Assembly: GCA_905199135.1 (NCBI GenBank)
Contig: CAJKFC010000025.1
Location: 1 to 20,521, forward strand
Direction of reading: 5' to 3'
Length of the DNA: 20,521 nt
From: an uncultured Eubacteriales bacterium
Lineage (GTDB): Bacteria > Bacillota > Clostridia > Oscillospirales > Butyricicoccaceae
The notes under the pieces are model-generated. The model was given only the letters and a program-made list of their open reading frames with translations, was not told where the DNA came from and searched no databases. A program made the position numbers and the translations under genes. Positions 13,930-20,521 of this stretch are shown piece by piece; within the stretch, counting starts at the first letter, position 1; each line of letters opens with the position of its first letter.

Positions 13930-16028
13930 TGTCAAAGCTTGAGCTTATGAGCCCTGCGGGCTCTTTGGAAAGTATATATGCAGCGGCGAGAGCGGGGGCC
14001 GACGCCGTCTATTTCGGCGGAGGAGACTTCAACGCCAGGCGAAACGCCAAAAACCTCTCCAATGAGGAGCTGGTTACGGCGATAAAATACCTCAAGGTCA
14101 GAAATAAACACAGCTATATAACGGTAAACACTCTTTTGACCGACAGAGAGCTGAAAAATCTCATTCCGTTTTTAAGAGTGCTCAACGAAGCGGGAGCCAG
14201 CGCCGTAATAGTGCAGGATCTTGCCGTTGCTTCGATAATAAAAAAGGCATTTCCCGATATGCCGATACACGCCTCTACTCAGCTGACCGTCCACAATCTT
14301 GACGGTGCCCTCGCCATGAAGGAGCTGGGTTTTTCGAGAGTGGTTCTTTCGAGAGAGCTGCCCTTTGAAGAGATAAAATATATCACCGAAAACTGCGGCA
14401 TAGAGACCGAGATTTTCTGCCACGGAGCTCTGTGCATGTGTTATTCGGGTCAGTGCTACTTTTCGGCTCTTGTGGGAGGCAGAAGCGGAAACAGAGGTCT
14501 CTGCGCCCAGCCGTGCCGCATGACATACAGCTATGAAAACGGCTCTGCGGGAGCCCATCTCAGCCTTAAAGACCTGTGTCTTGCAAAATATATCAGAGAT
14601 ATAAAGGCGGCGGGAGTGTCCTGCGTCAAAATAGAGGGACGAATGAAAAGGCCTGAATACACCGCCTATGTCACCAATGTTTACAGGAGACTTATAGATG
14701 AAAACCGCGGCCCAACACAAAGAGAGTCGGAAAACCTCAAAATTCTCTTTTCGAGAGACGGCTTTACTGACGGCTTTTTTACGGGCAACAAGGGCGGCCA
14801 CATGTTCGGAAGCAAGGACAACGACATTCAGTCAAAAGAACTCAAGGAGATATATAAGGAGGCTCAGATCCTTTATACGGGAGACGAAGCTCCCTGTGTT
14901 TCGGTGGACTTTGTCTTTACAGCCAAAGAAAACGAGAGAATGAGGCTTGCCGCATCGGCGGGCGGAAATCTCTATGAGTGCTTCGGCGGAACGGCCGAAA
15001 GGGCGAATTTCAGACCGACAACCGCAGACGATATAAAAAACAGTCTCAGAAAGACGGGCGGCACTATATTTGCCCCAGGAGAGATAGAGATAAATATGGA
15101 CGAGGGGCTCAAGATCCCCCTTTCGGTCATCAATTCCATGAGACGCCAGTGTCTTGATGCCCTGACGGCTCAGAGAAAGTCGGGTGCGCCGAGAAGAGAG
15201 CTTGAGTGGCATTTCGGCTATGAAAGGCTAAACACCCGTGAAACGCCGCAGTATATATATTCATTTACAAGTAATGACCAGATAACCAAGGAAGCTTTGA
15301 AGTCGAGACCTGCCTATATATACATTCCGCTTTTGGAGTACTGCAAAAATCTTGAAGGGTATGCCGCTCTGCAAAAGGCGGGGCAGAAGATAGGCGTCGT
15401 TCTTCCGAGAATAATCTTTGACAGCGAGATGCCGAAAGTCCGCAAGATGCTGGAAGAAGCCGAAAAAAACGGAGCAAACGCCGCCGTCTGCACCAATGTA
15501 GGACACCCCCATCTGTTGAAAGATACAGGGTTTGAAATTCACGGTGATTTCGGGCTTAATGTATTTAATTCACAGACTATGAAGCAGTTTAAATCAATGG
15601 GTGTAATGTGCCAGACCTTGTCATTTGAGCTCAACTTCCCCCAGATAAGGGACATATCAAAATGCGTGGAATCACAGATAATTGTCTACGGTAGACTGCC
15701 TCTGATGGTCACTGAAAGCTGCATGATAAAAAACAGAACGGGCAGCTGCAGCTGTGAAAAGGGCAGATGCTATCTCAAAGACAAGACGGGCAGAATGTTC
15801 CCGGTAGTCAGGGAAGAGGGCTGCCGCAATACCATATACAACAGCGATGTTCTGTACTACGCTGACAAGCAGAATCTTTACAGAAATCTCGGCCTTTCCT
15901 ATGCAAGGCTCAACTTTACGGTGGAGAGTCCGTCGGAGTGCTCCGAGATAATAAGGGCGTATACCGAAAACACAGGCTATATGCCGAATAAAATAACGAG
16001 AGGTCTCTATCAGCGAGGTGTAGAATGA
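13929..16028 (+). CDS. U32-family protein, RlhA-like hydroxylase type
   Basis: A 699-aa protein of the U32 'peptidase' family. Residues 1-260 form a TIM-barrel-like domain opening with ELMSPAGSLES and carrying the U32 signature around FCHGALCMCYSGQC (163-176). C169, C176, C192 and C232 match the spacing of the four iron-sulfur-ligand cysteines described for UbiU, TrhP and RlhA. A middle region (about 330-430) would be DUF3656, and the C-terminal third repeats a barrel-like domain with its own Cys-rich segment (TESCMIKNRTGSCSCEKGRC). Length and layout are those of RlhA, which hydroxylates 23S rRNA C2501 in E. coli. Protease activity is doubtful. It sits between HutD (1-base overlap) and dut (4-base ATGA overlap). 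Substrate assignment (rRNA versus tRNA) is an inference. Confidence 0.88.
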   Translation: MSKLELMSPAGSLESIYAAARAGADAVYFGGGDFNARRNAKNLSNEELVTAIKYLKVRNKHSYITVNTLLTDRELKNLIPFLRVLNEAGASAVIVQDLAVASIIKKAFPDMPIHASTQLTVHNLDGALAMKELGFSRVVLSRELPFEEIKYITENCGIETEIFCHGALCMCYSGQCYFSALVGGRSGNRGLCAQPCRMTYSYENGSAGAHLSLKDLCLAKYIRDIKAAGVSCVKIEGRMKRPEYTAYVTNVYRRLIDENRGPTQRESENLKILFSRDGFTDGFFTGNKGGHMFGSKDNDIQSKELKEIYKEAQILYTGDEAPCVSVDFVFTAKENERMRLAASAGGNLYECFGGTAERANFRPTTADDIKNSLRKTGGTIFAPGEIEINMDEGLKIPLSVINSMRRQCLDALTAQRKSGAPRRELEWHFGYERLNTRETPQYIYSFTSNDQITKEALKSRPAYIYIPLLEYCKNLEGYAALQKAGQKIGVVLPRIIFDSEMPKVRKMLEEAEKNGANAAVCTNVGHPHLLKDTGFEIHGDFGLNVFNSQTMKQFKSMGVMCQTLSFELNFPQIRDISKCVESQIIVYGRLPLMVTESCMIKNRTGSCSCEKGRCYLKDKTGRMFPVVREEGCRNTIYNSDVLYYADKQNLYRNLGLSYARLNFTVESPSECSEIIRAYTENTGYMPNKITRGLYQRGVE

Positions 16029-16468
16029 ACATAATGCTCATCGAAAGGGAGGGGCGCAAGCCGTCTGTTCCCAAATATCAGACAAAGGGCTCGGCAGGCA
16101 TGGACCTCGAAGCTTTTCTCACAGAGGATATGGTTATAAAGGCGGGAGGCAGGGCAAAAGTTCCCACGGGAATCGCCATCGAGCTTGAAAGCGCAGACTT
16201 TGCGGGCTTTGTAATGGGCAGATCATCTCTGGGATCTAAATACGGCATATGTCCTGCAAACGGTGTAGGTCTTATAGACAGCGACTACCGAGGCGAGATA
16301 TTCGTCACGCTGCAAAACAACGGAGACGAGGACTTTGTCATAAGGGATAAAGACCGTATAGCCCAGCTTGTAATAGTAAATGTAAAGCAGGTGACCCTTA
16401 CGGTGTGCGAAAGCCTTTCGGACACCGAGAGAGGCTCGGGCGGCTTCGGCAGCACGGGTATAAAATAA
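16025..16468 (+). CDS. dut: Deoxyuridine triphosphatase (dUTPase)
   Basis: Hydrolyses dUTP to dUMP and pyrophosphate, keeping uracil out of DNA and feeding dTMP synthesis. The 147-aa trimeric-type enzyme has all five motifs: AGMDLEA (24-30), G65-R-S-S-L-G70, the catalytic G82-L-I-D85-S-D-Y, DRIAQLVI (110-117) and the C-terminal lid R136-G-S-G-G-F-G-S. It begins inside the last codons of the U32 gene (ATGA overlap) and ends before a weak terminator. Arginine codons are mostly AGA/AGG, in contrast with the next gene. Confidence 0.96.
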   Translation: MNIMLIEREGRKPSVPKYQTKGSAGMDLEAFLTEDMVIKAGGRAKVPTGIAIELESADFAGFVMGRSSLGSKYGICPANGVGLIDSDYRGEIFVTLQNNGDEDFVIRDKDRIAQLVIVNVKQVTLTVCESLSDTERGSGGFGSTGIK

Positions 16469-16475
16469 ATCAGTC

Positions 16476-16496
16476 AAAAAACACACCGTGTTTTTT
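16476..16496 (+). terminator. Weak terminator after dut
   Basis: A 9-bp stem made mostly of A-T pairs (16476-16484 with 16488-16496), a three-base loop, and a T run that forms the stem's second arm. It is likely to be leaky. Confidence 0.5.
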
Positions 16497-16531
16497 AAAT
16501 ATTCAAAAGAGTACAAAGAGAGGTAAAGACT

Positions 16532-16837
16532 ATGAAATTCCATGTTTACGATGTAGTTCGCGGCGGCGAATACGACATGACAAGAGAAGAGCTTATATAC
16601 GAGGTGCAGTATAAAGATCGTATGCTCAACTTCTGTTTTGACAAGGTCCGCCACGATCCCGAGGAGTATCTCTACTGGGATAAGGAGTCCTGGATGATCG
16701 AGGACGCGTCGAGACGCCGTTTTATCCGTTACTATGAGCTCAAGGGCAAGGTTCTCCGTGATATGACCGGCCATAACATTCACGACCTGGCATTTGAGTT
16801 CCATCCCGAAGAAGCCATACGCATAGAGCTGGCATAA
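16532..16837 (+). CDS. Unrecognised 101-aa protein
   Basis: I cannot name this family. The protein is small, soluble and charged, with aromatic-rich stretches (EEYLYWDKESW, RRRFIRYYELKG) and no signal peptide, membrane helix or Cys cluster. The ATG has GAGAGG upstream. Eight of ten arginine codons are CGC/CGT, while the adjacent dut uses mainly AGA/AGG, so it is likely expressed strongly. It lies 64 bases after dut and 42 bases before the M14 gene, and neither gap shows a strong -35/-10 pair. A possible fold is a small beta-rich RNA- or protein-binding domain, but that is speculation. Confidence 0.7.
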   Translation: MKFHVYDVVRGGEYDMTREELIYEVQYKDRMLNFCFDKVRHDPEEYLYWDKESWMIEDASRRRFIRYYELKGKVLRDMTGHNIHDLAFEFHPEEAIRIELA

Positions 16838-16879
16838 CTTTTTTCAAAAACACAAAAATAAAATACAGGAGGAATACTT

Positions 16880-19360
16880 ATGAGCAAGCTTACAAGCCCT
16901 AAGGAGTTTTTCGGAGCGGTTCCCGGATCTGACAGAACGATAATCCGCTGGGACAAAATATGCGATTATTTTGACCTGCTTCAAAAAGAGAGCGGCTGTA
17001 TCAGCGTGACCGATATGGGGCCGTCGACAGAGGGCAACAGATTTCTCAAGGTTATCATCACATCGGAAAACAACATGAAAAACCTCGAGAAATACCGCAA
17101 GATGTCCATGGCGCTTTCCGACCCGAGGGGACTTTCTCAGGACAAGATAGACCAGATGGTCAAAAACGGCAAAGCCGTGTGCGTACAGAGTATGAGCCTC
17201 CACGCCACAGAGATAGGCGGCACGCAGATGGCCCCTCAGCTGGCATACGACCTGCTTTTGGCTGACACCGAGGAGAAGAAGAGCATTCTGGAAAATGTAA
17301 TATTCGTCATGGTTCCGTGCTTCAATCCCGACGGTCAGATAATGGTCTGCGACTGGTATAACAAGTACCTCGGCACAGAGAACGAGGGCGTTACCTATCC
17401 CAGCCTTTATCACAAATACACAGGTCACGACAACAACCGCGACGCTTTTGCCCAGAATATAGTGGAATCGAGATACATGGGTCAGATCATCTTCAAAGAA
17501 TGGATGCCCCAGAGCTATCAGGATCACCACCACATGGGCTCTTACGGCGCAAGACTTTTCATAGCTCCCTACAAGGAGCCTATAAGACCTTATACAGATC
17601 CCCTTATCTGGAGAGAGCTCAGTCTCTACGGCGCCAATATGGCATATAAGTGCGAGGAAGAGGGTATAGCGGGCATAGCCAATTCTACTCAGTATCCCGG
17701 CTGGGGACACTACGGATATCACTGGATAACCAACAGCCACAACATAGCAGGTATGCTGACAGAGTCGGCCAGCGCAAAGCTTGCAACACCCCTCTACATA
17801 CATCCCACACAGCTTCAGGGCGACGGCGATCTTCAGATGCCCACCTACGAGGCAAGGACATATTTCCCCCATCCGTGGGAAGGCGGCTGGTGGAAGCTTT
17901 CCGACATAGTGCGTCAGCAGTATACGGTAGCCATGGCTCTTCTCGACACCATGGCAAAAAACAGAAAGCAGATCCTCAAAAATATGGCTCAGAAGGCTCT
18001 GAGACAGACCGAAAGGGGAGCAAACGACCCTGTAAAGGCCTTTATCATACCCAAGGATCAGCACGATACAGGCACAATGCACAAGCTGATAAACATTCTT
18101 CTGGGTCAGAACATAGAGGTCAAGGTGGCTCTTTCGGCCATTACCGTGGGCTCTGTAATGTATCCGGCAGGCTCCTTTGTAGTAATGCTCAGTCAGCCTA
18201 AGTACGGCGTTATCAAGAACCTTTTGGAGAGAACCTTCTATCCTGACAGCATATACACGAGAAACAAGGACGGCGCCTTTACTGCCTTTGATGTGCCAGC
18301 CGATACAGTAGCCGAGTATATGGGCGTCACCTGCATACCTGCCATGGGCGAGGTTCAGGGCAGACTAAAGACCATAACCGACGCTCCCCATGTGGATTCC
18401 AAGGTGGAAAAGGCCTCGGCATATGTTATTTCGGCCAAGGAAAACGACGCTTTTGCCCTTGTGAACAAGCTGTTTAAGAAAGGCATAAAAGTATACCGCA
18501 TAGACACCTGCCCGTGGCACGATTTCTATGTGGAAAATGTAGATGAAAAGGATCTTGAGGGCTTTAAATACCGCACAGCCGACAAGAAGTATCCCCTCAC
18601 CGAAATCAAGCCCGCAAAGGTGGCTCTCTATCAGAGATACTATTCGGGCAACGCCGACGAGGGCTGGACAAGGCTCGTCCTTGAAAACTTCGGCTTCGAA
18701 TACAAGACGGTGTTTGATAAAGATATCATAAACGGCGCTTTGAACGATGTCGATGTTCTCATTCTGCCCAAGGACAAGAAAGAGATGCTTATCGGCCCCA
18801 AGAACATCAAGAACGACCCCGCCATCGAACAGATGCTCATGTGGGTCGGCAAGCAGCCTGAGGAATATCAGAGCGGTCTCGGCGACGAGGGCGCGGCAAA
18901 GATAAGGGAATTCGTCGAAAAGGGCGGAAAACTTCTGGCCTTCAACGAGTCCTCTCTCTACGCCATAGATGTGCTGAATCTCGGCATTAAAAATGTCGTT
19001 GATAAGGTGCCTCTCAATAAGTTCAACACCCATGGTTCGACCCTCCGTGTAAGCTTTGACACAGAGGACAATGCCGCCTACGGCATGCCGAAGAACGGAT
19101 ATATTCTCCATTGGGACGGCCCCGTCTTTGCTGTCAAAGACAGGAGAAATGCCGAAAACTACAAGTGTGTAGTGACATATCCCAAGAAGGATATACTTCA
19201 GAGCGGTCTTTTGACGGGCGAGGAATACCTCTCCCAGAACGGCGCCATGGTGAGGGCCGAGTGCGGCAAGGGCGAAGCCATACTCTATGGTTTTGCTCCG
19301 CTCCACAGAGCTCAGACCCACGGAACCTTTAAGCTTGTATTCAACGAGCTTTATAAGTAA
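16880..19360 (+). CDS. Large M14-like zinc carboxypeptidase
   Basis: An 826-aa protein. Residues 20-300 have M14 metallopeptidase features: zinc ligands H108-A-T-E111 and probably one of H216-H218, an N185-N186-R187 substrate-binding segment and E295 as the likely catalytic Glu in GMLTESAS. Residues about 380-545 are of unclear type. About residues 579-720 look like a class I glutamine-amidotransferase/ThuA-like fold (ALYQRYYSGNADEGW..., VDVLILPKD, FVEKGGKLLAFNESS) without an obvious catalytic Cys-His pair. No signal peptide or wall anchor is present, so it should act in the cytoplasm or be released by lysis. The ATG has AGGAGG seven bases upstream. Substrate is unknown. It could process peptides or amide-linked conjugates. 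Confidence 0.85.
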   Translation: MSKLTSPKEFFGAVPGSDRTIIRWDKICDYFDLLQKESGCISVTDMGPSTEGNRFLKVIITSENNMKNLEKYRKMSMALSDPRGLSQDKIDQMVKNGKAVCVQSMSLHATEIGGTQMAPQLAYDLLLADTEEKKSILENVIFVMVPCFNPDGQIMVCDWYNKYLGTENEGVTYPSLYHKYTGHDNNRDAFAQNIVESRYMGQIIFKEWMPQSYQDHHHMGSYGARLFIAPYKEPIRPYTDPLIWRELSLYGANMAYKCEEEGIAGIANSTQYPGWGHYGYHWITNSHNIAGMLTESASAKLATPLYIHPTQLQGDGDLQMPTYEARTYFPHPWEGGWWKLSDIVRQQYTVAMALLDTMAKNRKQILKNMAQKALRQTERGANDPVKAFIIPKDQHDTGTMHKLINILLGQNIEVKVALSAITVGSVMYPAGSFVVMLSQPKYGVIKNLLERTFYPDSIYTRNKDGAFTAFDVPADTVAEYMGVTCIPAMGEVQGRLKTITDAPHVDSKVEKASAYVISAKENDAFALVNKLFKKGIKVYRIDTCPWHDFYVENVDEKDLEGFKYRTADKKYPLTEIKPAKVALYQRYYSGNADEGWTRLVLENFGFEYKTVFDKDIINGALNDVDVLILPKDKKEMLIGPKNIKNDPAIEQMLMWVGKQPEEYQSGLGDEGAAKIREFVEKGGKLLAFNESSLYAIDVLNLGIKNVVDKVPLNKFNTHGSTLRVSFDTEDNAAYGMPKNGYILHWDGPVFAVKDRRNAENYKCVVTYPKKDILQSGLLTGEEYLSQNGAMVRAECGKGEAILYGFAPLHRAQTHGTFKLVFNELYK

Positions 19361-19366
19361 AAAACA

Positions 19367-19398
19367 TTCGGCGCCCTGCCTTTTGGCGGGGTGCCGAA
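19367..19398. repeat. Strong inverted repeat after the M14 gene
   Basis: A 14-bp stem (19367-19380 with 19385-19398, two G-T pairs) with a TTTT loop. On the plus strand it is followed by AATAAG, not a U run. The A run at 19359-19365 would give a U tract only on the minus strand. It may stabilise the M14 transcript or act as an antisense terminator. Confidence 0.7.
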
Positions 19399-19425
19399 AA
19401 TAAGAAGTTTCTCGCGGAGGATAAA

Positions 19426-20124
19426 ATGAAACTCTCTCTTGTAATACCGGGATATAACGAAGAAAAGATAATTGCCGACACCATAGCCCAGTGCGAAAGC
19501 TTTCTTTCGCAGAATTTTGCCGATTTTGAGCTTATTTTTGTCGACGACGGAAGCAAGGACAACACCAAAACGGTCGCTCAAAACTCAAGTAAGCTGAAAA
19601 GCACCAAAATTGTGTCCTATTCTCCCAACAGGGGAAAGGGCTGCGCCGTGCGTACGGGAATTGCGGAATCGATGGGAGACATAGTGGTCTACACCGACGC
19701 CGATCTTGCCTTCGGTCTCGAGGCTGTAAAAAGAGGAGCGGAAATTCTGGAGAAAAACAGGCTCGATCTGCTTTTGGGCAGCAGACAGCAGGACGGATAT
19801 AAAAACTATCCCCTCATCAGAAAGATAGCTTCAAAGGTCTTTCTCATGGTGCTCAGGATGTTCGGGCTCAAATATTCCGACAGCCAGTGCGGCATAAAGG
19901 TGATGAACGGAGATTTCGGCCGAAAGGTTTTCTCCAAATGCAGTACCGATCGCTTTGCCTTTGACTTTGAGATGATACTCATTGCCGAAAAAATGAGGGG
20001 AAAGATAGGCGAGTTTGCCGTCGAGATAGTCAATCACAGAGAGTCTTCTGTCAATATAGTGAGAGACAGCATAAATATGCTGAAAGAGTTGGTGAGAATA
20101 AAGAAGTATGTCAACAAACTTTAA
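19426..20124 (+). CDS. GT2 glycosyltransferase, polyprenyl-phosphate sugar type
   Basis: A 232-aa family 2 glycosyltransferase. It starts with VIPGYNEE, has the nucleotide-binding FVDDGSKDNT motif (D40-D41), NRGKGCAVRTG, and the metal-binding YTDADL (D91, D93). This pattern matches the dolichyl/undecaprenyl-phosphate glucose or mannose synthases (DPM/ALG5-like), which place a sugar on a lipid phosphate at the cytoplasmic face. It lacks the C-terminal membrane helices some family members have, so it would be peripheral. The ATG has GGAGG five bases upstream. Its stop overlaps the next gene by 17 bases. Confidence 0.9.
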   Translation: MKLSLVIPGYNEEKIIADTIAQCESFLSQNFADFELIFVDDGSKDNTKTVAQNSSKLKSTKIVSYSPNRGKGCAVRTGIAESMGDIVVYTDADLAFGLEAVKRGAEILEKNRLDLLLGSRQQDGYKNYPLIRKIASKVFLMVLRMFGLKYSDSQCGIKVMNGDFGRKVFSKCSTDRFAFDFEMILIAEKMRGKIGEFAVEIVNHRESSVNIVRDSINMLKELVRIKKYVNKL

Positions 20125-20521
20125 AAAGCTGATAAAAAATCGGGACTTTGTCCTGTTCATATCGTGTTTTTTCATGCTGCTTGTCAGATATTTCTGGCGT
20201 GGCATAGCCTACTATCCGCAGCTTGACGACTACATACAGTACTATGATTACAGGCATTTCTATTCGTCTCTCGGCGAGGCTATATCCTCACTGGGGCTTT
20301 TGAAGGCGAGACCTTTTGCAGGAATCATGGACATAGCCTTCTGGTCGTCTTTTTGGGACAATATGTGGATAAGCGTTGTGCTTATCTCTCTCATGTATGC
20401 GGCATCTGGCATAATTTTAAAAAAAGTTTTTGAAAAATACTTCAATGTGTCAAATTTCTTTGTGATATTATATGGGTTGGCGCCGTTCGGTTTTGAGGCC
20501 TTTTACTGGCTTTCGGCGGCA
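20108..20521 (+). CDS. Partial multi-pass membrane protein, possible GT-C glycosyltransferase
   Basis: The reading frame is open from ATG 20108 to the window end (138 codons, no stop). It begins with a charged segment, a membrane helix (about 14-30), then a loop with D40-D41 in YYPQLDDYIQYY, further hydrophobic helices from about residue 74 and an aromatic-rich end. An acidic pair just after the first helix is where GT-C glycosyltransferases carry catalytic acids, and pairing with a GT2 polyprenyl-phosphate sugar synthase would fit. The gene is cut off here, so the family is inferred. The ribosome site is weak, and overlap with the GT2 gene suggests coupled translation. Confidence 0.75.
   Translation, partial: MSTNFKKLIKNRDFVLFISCFFMLLVRYFWRGIAYYPQLDDYIQYYDYRHFYSSLGEAISSLGLLKARPFAGIMDIAFWSSFWDNMWISVVLISLMYAASGIILKKVFEKYFNVSNFFVILYGLAPFGFEAFYWLSAA

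Noticed and set aside
16844..18082. 412-aa minus-strand open frame
   Set aside because: It is antisense to the M14 gene, has no recognisable domain and lacks a start signal.
1..20521. CRISPR arrays, tRNA/rRNA genes, insertion sequences or prophage
   Set aside because: No direct-repeat array, cloverleaf-like gene, transposase or phage structural gene was seen, and the compact core gene layout leaves little room.

Overview
The window looks like chromosomal DNA from a low-to-mid GC Firmicute of class Clostridia, probably an Oscillospiraceae/Ruminococcaceae-type anaerobe. The reasons are strong Shine-Dalgarno sites, several TTG/GTG starts, TTGACA/TATAAT-type promoters, AGA/AGG-rich arginine usage in most genes, and efp lying directly upstream of a CD1247-like zinc-ribbon protein. 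I see no phage genes, insertion sequences, CRISPR array, tRNA or rRNA. No gap between genes exceeds about 190 bases.

Layout. Bases 1-1305 (+) hold what may be the last codons of an upstream gene, then a promoter, efp (elongation factor P), a very acidic Cys/His-rich zinc-ribbon protein and a terminator. Bases 1366-2859 (+) hold a monofunctional haem catalase with a TTG start, ending at a terminator shared with a convergent gene. Bases 2921-6615 (-) form a probable operon read right to left: prfB (release factor 2, without the programmed frameshift), a small membrane protein, an EamA-type transporter and a DUF362/ferredoxin protein. Bases 6739-8145 (-) hold a MATE efflux transporter with its own promoter and terminator. 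Bases 8334-10561 (+) hold prmA and a class I aminotransferase with a consensus promoter. A LysR regulator and a small WapI-like protein follow on the minus strand (10600-11936), then a DUF401 membrane protein (11993-13246, -).

A divergent promoter region (13247-13416) then starts a tightly overlapping plus-strand operon: a HutD-family protein, a U32 'peptidase' of the rRNA/tRNA hydroxylase type, and dut (dUTPase). After a weak terminator come an unrecognised 101-aa gene with highly-expressed-type codon usage, a large cytoplasmic M14 metallopeptidase-like protein, a GT2 polyprenyl-phosphate sugar transferase-like protein, and the start of a membrane protein that may be its GT-C partner and runs off the end.

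Themes. Translation and ribosome maintenance recur (efp, prfB, prmA, the RlhA-like U32 protein), as does metal and redox handling (catalase, a two-cluster ferredoxin with a His-rich tail, an acidic Cys/His protein). Most of the region is ordinary core genome. The least explained parts are the acidic Cys/His protein beside efp, the HutD-U32-dut operon, the 101-aa gene and the GT2/membrane pair at the right edge. All calls come from reading the sequence. No database search was run.
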